DNA from: Actinomycetospora chibensis
GTDB lineage: Bacteria; Actinomycetota; Actinomycetes; Mycobacteriales; Pseudonocardiaceae
Direction of reading: 5' to 3'
DNA: 64,000 nucleotides
Assembly: GCF_028737215.1 (NCBI RefSeq)
Contig: NZ_JAQZAM010000008.1
Coordinates: 186,001-250,000, forward strand
The notes under the pieces were generated by a model, which did no database searches, had not been told where the DNA came from, and was given only the letters and a program-made list of their open reading frames with translations. How positions within the stretch are numbered: position 1 is the stretch's first letter; each line of letters begins with the position of its first letter. The position numbers were made by a program, and so were the translations under genes. Positions 12,288 to 22,629 of this stretch are shown piece after piece.

Positions 12288-13217
12288 GTGAGCGCCGAAC
12301 CCGTGACCGTGCTGGTGCCCCACGACGAGGGGGAGGCCGCGCTCGCCGACATCGACGGCCTCGAGCTCGTCCGCTACGACGAGCAGGCCGACGCCCTGCC
12401 CGACGCCGCGGAGCGGGCCGCGGTGCTGATCCCCGGCTTCCTCGCGACGACCGACGCGTTGAAGCTGGTCGGACGGTGCCCGAACCTGCGTCTGGTGCAG
12501 CTGCTCTCGGCCGGCGCGGAGATGTGGGTGGGCCGGCTCCCCGAGGGCGTGCAGCTCTCCGACTGCCAGGGTGCGCACGGCGGGGTCACCGCCGAGTGGG
12601 TGCTCGCCGCGACCCTCGCCGTGCTGCGCGAGATCCCGCCGTTCGTGCGCGCCCAGGACGGGGGCCGCTGGGACCAGCACATCACCGACACGCTCACCGG
12701 CAAGCGGGTCCTGCTCGTCGGCGCGGGCGACCTTGCCGACCAGACCGCGCGCCGGATGGAGACCTTCGACGTCGCCGCCATCACCCGCGTCGGGCGCCGG
12801 GCCCGCGAGGGCGTGCACGCCACCTCCGAGCTACCCGATCTGCTGGGCGACCACGACGTCGTCGTGCTCCTCGTCCCGCTCACCGACGAGACCCGCGGCC
12901 TCGTGGACGCCGCGTTCCTCGCCGCGATGCCCGACGGCGCGCTGCTGGTGAACGCCGCGCGGGGCCCGGTGGTCGACACCGAGGCCCTGCTCGCCGAGCT
13001 GCGTGCCGAGCGCCTGCGTGCCGTGGTCGACGTCGTCGACCCCGAGCCGCTGCCTGCCGACCACCCCCTGTGGTCCGCGCCGAACCTGCTGATCACCCCG
13101 CACGTCGGCGGCAGCGTCCCGGGGCACCTCGAGCGGGCCTACCGCGTCGTGCACACCCAGCTCGAGGCCGTCGCCCGCGGCGAGGATCCGCCGAACCTGG
13201 TGATCAACGGGTACTGA
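12288..13217 (+). CDS. NAD-dependent 2-hydroxyacid dehydrogenase
   Basis: A 309-residue D-isomer-specific 2-hydroxyacid dehydrogenase. The Rossmann domain shows VLLVGAGDLADQTA (about residues 140-153), a slightly altered GxGxxG. The catalytic Arg (VNAARGPV), Glu (DPEPLPADH) and His (ITPHVGG) are present in order. It lacks the C-terminal ACT/ASB domains of the serA gene at 22630, so it is not a second classical 3-phosphoglycerate dehydrogenase. The substrate cannot be deduced. It is a single gene, apparently expressed from its own leaderless promoter. Confidence 0.88.
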   Translation: MSAEPVTVLVPHDEGEAALADIDGLELVRYDEQADALPDAAERAAVLIPGFLATTDALKLVGRCPNLRLVQLLSAGAEMWVGRLPEGVQLSDCQGAHGGVTAEWVLAATLAVLREIPPFVRAQDGGRWDQHITDTLTGKRVLLVGAGDLADQTARRMETFDVAAITRVGRRAREGVHATSELPDLLGDHDVVVLLVPLTDETRGLVDAAFLAAMPDGALLVNAARGPVVDTEALLAELRAERLRAVVDVVDPEPLPADHPLWSAPNLLITPHVGGSVPGHLERAYRVVHTQLEAVARGEDPPNLVINGY

Positions 13218-13230
13218 GCGCTCCGATGCT

Positions 13231-13254
13231 TACTTGCTAGGCAGCACGCAAGTA
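13231..13254. promoter_or_regulatory. Palindromic operator-like site
   Basis: TACTTGC (13231-13237) and GCAAGTA (13248-13254) form a perfect 7-base inverted repeat spaced by 10, in an AT-richer patch. The form resembles TetR- or MarR-family operators of actinobacteria. No such regulator gene is adjacent; the closest downstream gene is the small protein at 13314. Confidence 0.5.
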
Positions 13255-13313
13255 TGTAGAAAGGGGACACGCCCACGCGCCGAGACGTGGACGACGTCGG
13301 AGCGGAGCGGGCG

Positions 13314-13496
13314 ATGACAGCGTGGACGAGCGTCAGCACGGGGGCGGGCGAGGAGATCGTGCGGGTCGACGTCGAGGACGGCGACCCGTTCGCGGTGATG
13401 GCCCTGGGCCGGCACACCGTCGTGCTCACGCGCGACGAGTGCCGCCGGATCGCCGACGCGCTGCGCGCGGCGTCGCGCCGGTCTCCGCCGCGGTGA
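13314..13496 (+). CDS. Small hypothetical protein (60 aa)
   Basis: A short acidic protein ending in a basic tail, with the pattern of a small beta-sheet plus a helix (DECRRIADALRAASRR). ATG 13314 is preferred over an upstream GTG because GGAG lies about 8 bases before it. No recognised family. It is preceded by a palindromic operator-like site and followed by a strong bidirectional terminator against ilvD. Confidence 0.55.
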   Translation: MTAWTSVSTGAGEEIVRVDVEDGDPFAVMALGRHTVVLTRDECRRIADALRAASRRSPPR

Positions 13497-13501
13497 CGCG
13501 A

Positions 13502-13546
13502 CCTCGGTGCCGAACCCCGCGCTGAACGCGGGATGCGCCACCGAGG
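13502..13546. terminator. Bidirectional terminator before the ilvD stop
   Basis: CCTCGGTG (13502-13509) pairs perfectly with CACCGAGG (13539-13546), and an inner stem CCCGCG (13516-13521) pairs with CGCGGG (13527-13532). It fills the gap between two convergent genes. Confidence 0.75.
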
Positions 13547-13551
13547 ACGAC

Positions 13552-15393
13552 CTAGACCGAGCGGACCGCGCCCGTCGCCCCCGAGGTCACGAGCTTCGCG
13601 TAGGCGCGCAGGGCGCTGGTGAGCTGGCGGTTCCGCTCGACGGCGGGCTGCCACGGACGCTCCGAGGCCTCCATCTTGGCGCGGCGCTCGGCGAGCACGT
13701 CGTCGTCGACGAGCAGCTCGATGCGCCGGGCGTCGACGTCGAGCAGGATCTCGTCACCGTCCTGCACGAGCCCGATCGTGCCGCCGGCCGCCGCCTCGGG
13801 GGAGACGTGCCCGACGGAGATGCCGCTCGAGCCGCCGGAGAAGCGGCCGTCGGTGACGAGCGCGCACACGGCGCCGAGGCCCGCGCCCTTGAGGAATGCG
13901 GTCGGGTGCAGCATCTCCTGCATGCCGGGGCCGCCGGCCGGGCCCTCGTAGCGCACGACGATCACGTCGCCGGGCTGCACCTGCTTCCCGAGGATGATCG
14001 AGACGGCCTCCTCCTGGCTCTCGACCACCCGCGCGGGGCCGCGGAAGTACCGCCCGTCCTCGGGTAGTCCGGCGCTCTTGATGACGGCGCCGTCGGGGGA
14101 GAGGTTGCCGGCGAGCACGGCGAGCCCGCCGTCGGCCGAGAACGCGTGCGCGACGTCGTGGATCACACCGCTGACGCCGTCCTGATCGAGCGACGACCAG
14201 CGGTTGGTCGTCGAGAACGGCTCGACGGTGCGCACACCGCCGGGCGCGGCGTGGAACAGCTCGACGGCCTCCTCGGACGGCGAGCCGCCCCGGATGTCCC
14301 AGGCGCCGAGCCACGCGTCGAGCGAGGGGGCGTGGACCGTGTGCACGTCGCGGTGCAGCAGGCCGCCGCGGTCGAGCTCACCGAGGATCGCGGGGATGCC
14401 GCCGGCGCGGTGCACGTCCTCCATATGGTGCGAGGAGTTCGGCGCGACCTTCGAGACGCACGGCACCCGACGGCTGACGGCGTCGATGTCGGCGAGCGAG
14501 AACTCGAGGTCGGCCTCGTGGGCGGCGGCGAGGATGTGCAGCACGGTGTTCGTCGAGCCGCCCATGGCGACGTCGAGGGCCATCGCGTTCTCGAACGCGT
14601 GCCGCGACGCGATGTTCCGCGGCAGCACCGAGTCGTCGTCCTCGGCGTAGTAGCGCCGGGCCAGGTCGACCACCGTGCGGCCCGCGTCGAGGAACAGCTC
14701 GCGGCGGGCCGCGTGCGTCGCCAGCGTGGAGCCGTTGCCGGGCAGCGAGAGCCCGAGCGCCTCGGTGAGGCAGTTCATGGAGTTCGCGGTGAACATCCCC
14801 GAGCATGACCCGCAGGTGGGGCAGGCGGAGCGCTCGATCTCGGTGAGCCCGTCGTCGCTGACCTGCGAGGACGCGGACGCGGAGATCGCGGTGATGAGGT
14901 CGGTCGGGGCCTGGGCGACGCCGTCGACGACGACGGCCTTGCCGGCCTCCATCGGTCCCCCCGACACGAACACGGTCGGGATGTTGAGCCGCAGCGCGGC
15001 GTTGAGCATGCCCGGAGTGATCTTGTCGCAGTTCGAGATGCACACCAGCGCGTCCACGGCGTGGCCCTGGACCATGTGCTCGACGCCGTCGGCGATCACC
15101 TCGCGGGACGGCAGCGAGTGCAGCATCCCGCCGTGTCCCATGGCGATGCCGTCGTCCACGGCGATCGTGTGGAACTCGCGCGCGATGCCGCCGGCCTCGC
15201 GCACCGCGCCCGCCACCAGCTCGCCCAGCTCCTTGAGGTGCACGTGCCCGGGCACGAACTGGGTGTAGGAGTTGGCGATCGCGACCAGCGGCTTGCCGAA
15301 GTCGGCATCGGTGAGACCGGTGGCGCGCCAGAGGGCGCGCGCCCCGGCGGCGTTGCGGCCCTGGGTGGTGACGCGCGAGCGGAGCGGCGGCAC
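13552..15393 (-). CDS. ilvD: Dihydroxy-acid dehydratase
   Basis: Dehydrates dihydroxy-isovalerate and dihydroxy-methylvalerate to the keto acids that lead to valine, leucine and isoleucine. The 613 residues match the E. coli-type length. Iron-sulphur ligands are seen in [11 protein letters not shown] and in [17 protein letters not shown], with GGSTNTVLH and the C-terminal GRFSGGSSG also conserved. GTG 15393 begins the standard N-terminus ([18 protein letters not shown]); the open frame upstream is arginine-rich and overlaps the PH-protein gene. It lies 43 bases after that gene on the same strand, so it may be read together with the type VII-like operon. The other ilv genes are 3.5 kb away on the opposite strand. 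Confidence 0.96.
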   Translation of the reverse strand: MPPLRSRVTTQGRNAAGARALWRATGLTDADFGKPLVAIANSYTQFVPGHVHLKELGELVAGAVREAGGIAREFHTIAVDDGIAMGHGGMLHSLPSREVIADGVEHMVQGHAVDALVCISNCDKITPGMLNAALRLNIPTVFVSGGPMEAGKAVVVDGVAQAPTDLITAISASASSQVSDDGLTEIERSACPTCGSCSGMFTANSMNCLTEALGLSLPGNGSTLATHAARRELFLDAGRTVVDLARRYYAEDDDSVLPRNIASRHAFENAMALDVAMGGSTNTVLHILAAAHEADLEFSLADIDAVSRRVPCVSKVAPNSSHHMEDVHRAGGIPAILGELDRGGLLHRDVHTVHAPSLDAWLGAWDIRGGSPSEEAVELFHAAPGGVRTVEPFSTTNRWSSLDQDGVSGVIHDVAHAFSADGGLAVLAGNLSPDGAVIKSAGLPEDGRYFRGPARVVESQEEAVSIILGKQVQPGDVIVVRYEGPAGGPGMQEMLHPTAFLKGAGLGAVCALVTDGRFSGGSSGISVGHVSPEAAAGGTIGLVQDGDEILLDVDARRIELLVDDDVLAERRAKMEASERPWQPAVERNRQLTSALRAYAKLVTSGATGAVRSV

Positions 15394-15436
15394 AGGTGAC
15401 CTCACAGGACGATCAGGTGGGGGCGACCGCCCGAGG

Positions 15437-16039
15437 TTACGCCCGCTCGGATCCCTCGCCCGGGGTCGCGTCCGCGGCGTCCCGGTCGGTGTCCTGCTCG
15501 GCCTCCTGCTCGGTCTCCTGCTCGGCCTCGCGGAGCCTCGCGATCCGCATCCGGGTGGCCTCGAGCTCGCGCTGGTGCGCGGCGGCGTCCTCGACCTCCT
15601 CGGGCGTCGGCATCGTGATGCGCCCGCGGCTGGCCTGCGCGACGCGCCCGAGGTCGCGGGTCCGGACGCCGACCAGCGCCAGCTCGCTCTCGTCGCCACG
15701 CACCGCTCGCACCCACCCGCGCTCGACGACCCGCAGGGTGGCGACGTCGTCCCACGCGACCCGTTGCGAGCCCCGCACCGAGCGCACCCGCAGGGCCTCG
15801 ACGTCGACGGTCGTGCGCGTGCGCACCACCCACCAGCCCAGGGCGAGGGGGAGGAGGAACACCAGGAACCAGGCGCCGCCGAGGAACGCGATCGGGGAGA
15901 CGCAGATCGCGACGAAGCCGACGGCGATCAGCGCCGACATCGGGACGGCCCGGAACGTGGCCGGGCGGGCCTCGGGGCCGGCCGGCCCCTCGTCGGTCGC
16001 CCCGGTCGTCCCTGCCGTCGTCCCCCGCTCGTCGCTCAC
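15437..16039 (-). CDS. Bacterial PH-domain membrane protein (CFP6-like)
   Basis: A 200-residue protein: a Gly/Thr/Pro-rich N-terminus, two close hydrophobic spans (about residues 30-70), then a small PH-type domain ([20 protein letters not shown] onward) and a Glu/Gln-rich coiled tail. The domain and location, near ilvD/ilvB, resemble CFP-6 (Rv3004) of M. tuberculosis. GTG 16039 overlaps a TGA in the GTGA pattern typical of coupled genes, but the frame also runs open into the broken gene upstream, so the exact start is not certain. Confidence 0.7.
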   Translation of the reverse strand: MSDERGTTAGTTGATDEGPAGPEARPATFRAVPMSALIAVGFVAICVSPIAFLGGAWFLVFLLPLALGWWVVRTRTTVDVEALRVRSVRGSQRVAWDDVATLRVVERGWVRAVRGDESELALVGVRTRDLGRVAQASRGRITMPTPEEVEDAAAHQRELEATRMRIARLREAEQETEQEAEQDTDRDAADATPGEGSERA

Positions 16040-16598
16040 TCCCGCGATGGTGCCAGCAGGCCGGTGCTCGGGCGCGATGTGCCATCGGAGGACCAGGCGA
16101 CGGGCAGCGGCGTCCCGGCCGGCAGGGCAGGCGGTGTCGCCGGCGACGAGGTACATGCCTGCCTCGGTGTCGACGACCTCGAGCAGCGTCCCGGCGCGTC
16201 CGTCCGCGGCGGAGTGGGCGAAGGTCCACCACCGCAGCACTCCGGGCTCGCGGGTCAGCTCCGCGACGGCGCGGCGACGGCGCGAGGGCGGACGGGGGCC
16301 GAACGGCGGCGGCGCGCGCGAGGACGCCGCGCACGAGCGTCGGGTGGACGCGGAGGAGCGTGCGGCGTCCGTCCTCGTCGGCCGGCGTGAGCAGGGCACC
16401 TGCAGGGAAGCGCTCGGGCAGGGCGCGGCGGACCGCGTCGCTCCAGCGGTCCAGGTCCGCGGGGGTGAGCGGCGCGGTCTCGCGGGTGAGGACGGCGGTG
16501 ACGGGCAGGGAGTGGTCGGTCCCGTCGCCGGCCACGAGCGTCCTGATCGCGCCCTCGGGACCGTCGGGGATCTCCTGCCACCCGGGCGGGACGTCCAC
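16036..16598 (-). pseudogene. Frameshifted T7SS-operon gene, unknown family
   Basis: From GTG 16598 the frame reads a credible protein (DVPPGWQEIPDGPEGAIRTL onward) for about 105 residues. It then turns arginine-rich near 16262-16285. At that point the neighbouring frame becomes protein-like (AVAELTREPGVLRWWTFAHS, then GMYLVAGDT). A second change near 16135 would reach a TGA at 16038-16036 overlapping the next start. Either the gene has one or two small insertions, or the sequence is wrong in a GC-rich tract. The start follows the previous stop by 8 bases. The fold may be LpqN/DUF1795-like, which is a weak guess. Confidence 0.5.
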
Positions 16599-16606
16599 CG
16601 GCGCGC

Positions 16607-17377
16607 TCAGCCCGGGGTCCGGCGGGCGCCGTAGAGGCCGACGAGGTCGTCGGCGACGGCCCGGGCACGGGCGCACTCGAAGCGGTGGGTCGTCCCGTCG
16701 ACCGTGTGGATCGCGACGGTGGGGAAGCGGACCTGGGGCGCCCGGGTCCGCGTGGTCGGGGTGACCTCGACCGTCGCGACCGAACCGGCGGGGATCGCGC
16801 GGATGGTGGGCCCGGGCCGGACCGCGTCGTCGGCCGCCTCGGCGCAGAACACGATCTCGTCCGGGTAGAGGAGCAGGTGTCCGGGCACCAGGTCGGGCTC
16901 GCCGATGCCCTCCGGGGCGCCGAGCCCGGGCTCGAGCAGCGCCGCGTGGCGCCTGCGGCCCGGCGTCGCCGGACCGCGCGCGCTGCGGGCCAGCGCCTCG
17001 CTGTTCTGCGCGGGCGCCGGCTGCCGGTCCGCGGCGGGCGTCGCCGTGCCCCGCGCGTGGCGTTCGCGGTACCACCGCGGCCCGAACCACGAGGGGCCCC
17101 AGAGCCCGAGGACGATCACCAGGATCGCGGCGAGCAGCAACGGCGCGGCGATCCGCGACCCGGTCCTGCCCTCCGGGAGGACGAACGTCGCGGCATAGTC
17201 GAAGGCGAGCAGGGCGCCGGCGGGGAAGACGAACAGCGGCGCCGAGCCCGTCGGACCGCCCACCCAGCTCCGCCACGTCCCGCGCCAGACCAGCACCGAC
17301 ACCACGACGCCGCCGAGGCCGAGGGCGAGCGCCACCCAGCCCTGGACGGCCGGGGTGTCACCAGGGGACGACGTCAT
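16607..17377 (-). CDS. Membrane protein with C-terminal bPH-like domain
   Basis: A 256-residue protein with three hydrophobic spans (about residues 9-31, 44-66 and 74-96). A low-complexity linker follows. The cytoplasmic C-terminus (about 150-250) looks like a small PH-type barrel: LLLYPDEIVF, then VEVTPTTRTR and VAIHTVDGTTHRF. The ATG overlaps the end of the upstream WXG-like gene by 20 bases, so the two are co-transcribed. No function is known; the position suggests a partner or protector for the secreted-type proteins upstream. Confidence 0.72.
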   Translation of the reverse strand: MTSSPGDTPAVQGWVALALGLGGVVVSVLVWRGTWRSWVGGPTGSAPLFVFPAGALLAFDYAATFVLPEGRTGSRIAAPLLLAAILVIVLGLWGPSWFGPRWYRERHARGTATPAADRQPAPAQNSEALARSARGPATPGRRRHAALLEPGLGAPEGIGEPDLVPGHLLLYPDEIVFCAEAADDAVRPGPTIRAIPAGSVATVEVTPTTRTRAPQVRFPTVAIHTVDGTTHRFECARARAVADDLVGLYGARRTPG

Positions 17378-18254
17378 CGGCCTGCTCCCCGACCCGGTCG
17401 ACGGCGTCGTCGTTGACCTCGTCCATCAGCACCGCCCCGCCCCAGCCACCGAGGGCACCCAGGGCGAACCCGGCGACGGTACCCACGCCGGGGAACAGCA
17501 GCGTGCCGAGCGCGGCGCCCGCGGCGGCTCCACCGAGGGCCCCGACGCCCACCGTCGCCCCCTGCGCCGCCGCGCGCCCGGCGCGCTCCGCCGCGCTGAA
17601 GCGGGGGTTGTCGGCGTCCGAGAGCAGCTGCCCGGCGGCGGGGCCGACGAACGCCAGCCGGTTGCCGAGCGTCGTCACGTCCGCGTAGCGCGCGCCGGCC
17701 GCGGCCCTCGCCGCCGGGTCTGGCGCCGCCGCCGCGGCCTCCCGCAGCAGGTTCTGGTGCGCGCCGACGGCGCCCAGCCCGGTGCCGACGGCGACACTGG
17801 TCATCGTGCGCAGGGACTGCTCGACGGCCATGGCGTCGCGGGCGGCCGACCCGATCTGCTCGATCTCCGCGGCGGCGCGCTCGTTCGCGGCTCGTGCGCG
17901 GTCCTGCGCCTCGCTCAGCGCCTGCGCGGCCGGCTCGTAGCCGGAGGTGCCGTAGCCGTACGCCGCCGCACCGAAGTTCGCGTTCCACTGACCCTGGGCC
18001 GCCTCGAGCTCGGCCGCGTACGTCTCCAGCGGTCCCGCCGCGTCGGCGAGGACGGCGACGGCCCGGAGTCGCGCCGCGGTGGCGAGGGCGGCGACCGCGA
18101 ACGCCTCGGCGGCCTGCCCCGTCCAGGAGCCGGTGGTGCGCTCGGGCGCGTCCTGCACCTGGCGCGCCGCCTCCTCCGCGGTCCGCCGCGCGCCCCGCAG
18201 CCGGGCGGCGGCGGCGCGCAGCGCCACGGGATCGCCGGCGAGCGTGCGGGGCAT
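17358..18254 (-). CDS. WXG-like type VII secretion protein with glycine-zipper tail
   Basis: A 298-residue protein. The first 100 residues form a helical hairpin with a central WTG (residues 44-46, in GSWTGQAAEAF), the hallmark of WXG100-type substrates of ESX/type VII secretion. A second helical region, rich in Ala, Glu and Gln, follows to about residue 160. Near the C-terminus a Gly/Ala-rich stretch (about residues 235-275, with repeated GxxxG spacing) could insert in a membrane. ATG 18254 lies 12 bases after the EspC-like gene. No ESX core genes (eccB-E, mycP) are in the window. A secreted effector is inferred from domain order only. Confidence 0.75.
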   Translation of the reverse strand: MPRTLAGDPVALRAAAARLRGARRTAEEAARQVQDAPERTTGSWTGQAAEAFAVAALATAARLRAVAVLADAAGPLETYAAELEAAQGQWNANFGAAAYGYGTSGYEPAAQALSEAQDRARAANERAAAEIEQIGSAARDAMAVEQSLRTMTSVAVGTGLGAVGAHQNLLREAAAAAPDPAARAAAGARYADVTTLGNRLAFVGPAAGQLLSDADNPRFSAAERAGRAAAQGATVGVGALGGAAAGAALGTLLFPGVGTVAGFALGALGGWGGAVLMDEVNDDAVDRVGEQADDVVPW

Positions 18255-18266
18255 CGGGGTGGCGCC

Positions 18267-18584
18267 TCAGCCGAAGGGAATCGTGTCGAGGGACGCGCCG
18301 GCCTCGCCGTCGCGCCCGCGGTAGGCCTCGGCGCTGTCGGCCAGGTCCTGCGACAGCTCGCGGCACTCGCGGCCGCGCTCGTCCGCGCGGCTGCGTGCCC
18401 CCGCGCCGAAGGCGGCGAGGACGTCCGCGAGGGGTCCCTCGCCTGCCGCACCCCCGGCCGTGTCGGCCGCCGCGGCGACCTCCTCGCCGTAGGCCCGCAT
18501 CGTCGACTCGGCCGCGGCCGTCGCGACGGCGGCGACGTCGACGACGGCGGGATCGACCCGGAACCCGCCGCCCGGCGCGGTCAT
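18267..18584 (-). CDS. EspC-like type VII secretion target, small helical protein
   Basis: A 105-residue Ala-rich helical protein starting MTAPGGGFRVDPAVVDVAA and ending in LDTIPFG. The pattern is that of EspC-family/WXG-like proteins that pair with a larger ESX substrate. A GAGGGAGGG ribosome site sits just before ATG 18584. The longer open frame upstream is arginine-rich and ignored. It is the first gene of a five-gene minus-strand operon, with a TACAGT -10-like box about 35 bases upstream on the minus strand. Confidence 0.72.
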   Translation of the reverse strand: MTAPGGGFRVDPAVVDVAAVATAAAESTMRAYGEEVAAAADTAGGAAGEGPLADVLAAFGAGARSRADERGRECRELSQDLADSAEAYRGRDGEAGASLDTIPFG

Positions 18585-18612
18585 GCGGCCCTCCCTCGCC
18601 CCGGTGCTGCGC

Positions 18613-18634
18613 GGGTCCGACTGTACGAGCGGAC
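18613..18634. promoter_or_regulatory. Inverted repeat over the T7SS-like operon promoter
   Basis: GGTCCG and CGGACC are separated by 10 bases that contain ACTGTA, the complement of a -10-like TACAGT for the minus-strand operon. This could be an operator. Confidence 0.3.
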
Positions 18635-18741
18635 CGGGGTCGCCGAGGGCGGAACGGGCCAATTCGTGGTGCCTCCGCCGTGACACCGGGGAGCGGGACG
18701 GATCACCACCGCGCGGTGGCGGGGTGGGGGACGGGCCGTGC

Positions 18742-18747
18742 TACCGT
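18742..18747 (+). promoter_or_regulatory. -10 box for the ilvBNC leader
   Basis: TACCGT is 7 bases before the ATG of the leader peptide. Transcription starting near that ATG would give a leaderless leader-peptide message. Confidence 0.45.
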
Positions 18748-18753
18748 CCTTGC

Positions 18754-18795
18754 ATGCAGCGAATTCTCGTACTCGCCGGGCGCGTCAGCGCCTGA
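18754..18795 (+). CDS. ilvBNC leader peptide (13 aa)
   Basis: The peptide reads MQRILVLAGRVSA. Codons 4-7 are Ile-Leu-Val-Leu, with ATT and GTA, both unusual in this GC-rich genome, so a ribosome would stall there when branched-chain aminoacyl-tRNA is scarce. It is followed by mutually exclusive stems and a U-tailed terminator just before ilvB, which is the classical attenuation arrangement. Similar leaders precede ilvB in other actinobacteria. Confidence 0.82.
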   Translation: MQRILVLAGRVSA

Positions 18796-18866
18796 CGAGC
18801 CTCGTGCTCGCTGCCTAGTTCGCTGACGCGCCGGCCCTCTCCGCCTCCTGGCGGCGAGGGCTTTTT
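18781..18866 (+). promoter_or_regulatory. ilvB transcription attenuator
   Basis: Segment 1, CGCGTCAGCG (18781-18790), overlaps the end of the leader peptide. It pairs perfectly with segment 2, CGCTGACGCG (18821-18830). The terminator is GCCCTCTCCGCC (18834-18845) with GGCGGCGAGGGC (18850-18861), 11 of 12 pairs, followed by TTTTT at 18862-18866. An alternative pairing of CGCCGG (18829-18834) with CTGGCG (18848-18853) could block the terminator when segment 1 is covered by a stalled ribosome. The stems are read directly; the switch is inferred. Confidence 0.8.
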
Positions 18867-18921
18867 CGTGTCCGGGGCTCGTTCACACACTCGTACCTGA
18901 TCCCCCAGAGGCTGATCACCG

Positions 18922-20813
18922 ATGACCACAGCCAGACCGCGCCCGGCGCCGCGCTCCGGCGTGCCGACCGAGCAGCAGGACCAGGCCGCGCAACCCGCGA
19001 CCCGTCCGGCCGCTCCTCGTCCGGCCCGCGTCGACCCCTCCCCGGCGACGGGGGCCCAGTCCCTCGTGCGCTCGCTCGAGGCCGTCGGCTGCGACGTCGT
19101 CTTCGGCATTCCCGGCGGCGCGATCCTCCCGGCCTACGACCCGCTCTACGACTCCACGCTCGTGCGCCACATCCTCGTGCGTCACGAGCAGGGGGCGGGC
19201 CACGCCGCCACCGGCTACGCGCAGGCCACCGGCCGGGTCGGCGTCTGCATCGCGACCTCCGGCCCGGGGGCGACGAACCTCGTCACGCCGCTCGCGGACG
19301 CGATGCTCGACTCGGTGCCGATCGTCGCGATCACGGGGCAGGTGGGCCGCAAGCTCATCGGCACCGACGCCTTCCAGGAAGCCGACATCTGCGGCATCAC
19401 GCTGCCGATCACCAAGCACAACATGCTGGTCACCGACCCGGCGGACATCCCCCGGGCGATCACCGAGGCGTTCCACATCGCGTCCACCGGGCGTCCCGGG
19501 CCGGTCCTGGTCGACCTGCCCAAGGACGTCCTCCAGGCGCAGACCACCTTCAGCTGGCCGGTCGAGACCCGGCTGCCCGGCTACCGGCCGACCACCCGGC
19601 CGCACTCCAAGCAGATCCGGGAGGCCGCCCGCCTGATCGGCGAGGCGCGTCGCCCGGTGCTCTACGTCGGCGGCGGTGTGATCAAGGCCGAGGCCTCCAC
19701 CGAGCTCCTCGACCTCGCCGACGAGACCGGCGCGCCCGTGGTCACCACCCTCATGGCCCGTGGCGCGTTCCCCGATGGCCACCGCCAGAACCTGGGGATG
19801 CCGGGCATGCACGGCACCGTCGCCGCCGTCGCGGCGATGCAGAAGTCCGATCTGCTGATCGCCCTCGGGGCGCGGTTCGACGACCGCGTCACCGGCGACC
19901 TCTCGACCTTCGCCCCCGAGGCGAAGATCGTCCACGCCGACATCGACCCCGCCGAGATCGGCAAGAACCGGCCGGCGGACGTGCCGATCGTCGGCGACGC
20001 CCGCGAGGTCATCATCGAGCTCACGAGCGCCCTGCGGGCCGCGGGGGAGGACGCCCGCAGCGGCCGTCACGAGCAGCAGCGTGACTGGTGGGACCAGCTC
20101 GAGCGCTGGCGGTCGACGTTCCCCCTGGGCTACGACGACCCGCCCGACGGCACCCTCTCGCCCGAGTACGTCATCGAGCGGATCGGGGCGATCGCCGGCC
20201 CGGACGCGATCTACGCGGCGGGCGTGGGGCAGCACCAGATGTGGGCGGCGCAGTTCATCCGCTACGAGAAGCCGCGCACGTGGCTCAACTCCGGCGGTGC
20301 CGGGACCATGGGCTACGGCGTGCCCGCCGCCATGGGGGCGAAGGTCGGCCAGCCGGACACCACCGTGTGGTGCATCGACGGCGACGGCTGCTTCCAGATG
20401 ACCAACCAGGAGCTCGCGACCTGCGCGATCGAGGGCATCCCGATCAAGGTCGCGGTCATCAACAACGGCAACCTCGGCATGGTCCGCCAGTGGCAGACCC
20501 TGTTCTACGAGGAGCGCTACTCGAACACCGAGCTCGGCACCCACAAGCACCGTGTGCCCGACTTCGTGATGCTCGCCGAGGCGCTCGGGTGCGTGGGCCT
20601 GCGCTGCGGGTCCAAGGACGACGTCGACCGGGTCATCGCGGAGGCCATGGCGATCGACGACCGCCCGGTGGTCGTCGACTTCACCGTCGGCGCCGACGCG
20701 CAGGTCTGGCCGATGGTCGCGGCCGGGACGGGCAACGACCAGATCATGGCGGCCCGCAACATCCGGCCGCTGTTCGACGACCCCGAGGCCGGCGGAGCGG
20801 ACGAGGTGCCCGC

Positions 20814-20817
<4 letters not shown>
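18922..20817 (+). CDS. ilvB: Acetolactate synthase large subunit
   Basis: A ThDP/FAD enzyme that joins two pyruvates, or pyruvate and 2-ketobutyrate, in the first common step to valine, leucine and isoleucine. It has 631 residues with a Pro/Ala/Arg-rich N-terminal extension of about 45 residues that the E. coli enzymes lack. The catalytic Glu lies in [10 protein letters not shown]. The central FAD domain follows, and the ThDP motif runs from [15 protein letters not shown] to NNGNLGM. It overlaps ilvN by four bases (ATGA). Expression is probably controlled by the attenuator upstream. Confidence 0.97.
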
Positions 20818-22383
<1,566 letters not shown>

Positions 22384-22403
22384 GTCGCGCCCGGTTCTTC
22401 CGC

Positions 22404-22450
22404 GCGAAGGGCACCATCAGCCGGTTCTCGCGGCCGATGGTGCCCTTCGC
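22404..22450 (+). terminator. Strong hairpin after ilvC
   Basis: GCGAAGGGCACCATC (22404-22418) pairs perfectly over 15 bases with GATGGTGCCCTTCGC (22436-22450), and a short inner GC stem adds to it. There is no clear U-tract. It separates ilvBNC from serA. Confidence 0.75.
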
Positions 22451-22479
22451 TCGTTCCCGGCGAGCTCCCTGCCGATCAT

Positions 22480-22509
22480 GTGAATCGGTTCACGACCGAT
22501 CGGTAAGGT
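22480..22509 (+). promoter_or_regulatory. Candidate serA promoter with small dyad
   Basis: GTGAA and TTCAC form a dyad at 22480-22493. A -10-like TAAGGT lies at 22504-22509, with GTGAAT 18 bases upstream as a possible -35. The dyad would overlap the promoter, as an operator would. Confidence 0.35.
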
Positions 22510-22629
22510 CGTCGTGAGTGCGGGACGATGCCCCGCAGCACGTCGGCGTGCGTTGACATCGGTCGGTGCAGGGCTCGTCGGCGTGGCCGATCAGCGACCC
22601 ACCGCCGACCCCCGGGAGCGAACGCACCG

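Noticed and set aside
13230-13541. Minus-strand open frame opposite the small protein
   Set aside because: It is arginine-rich, and the plus-strand frame has better codon bias and a ribosome site.
22404-22450. Riboswitch before serA
   Set aside because: The long perfect stem directly after ilvC is better explained as a terminator; no conserved riboswitch core was recognised.
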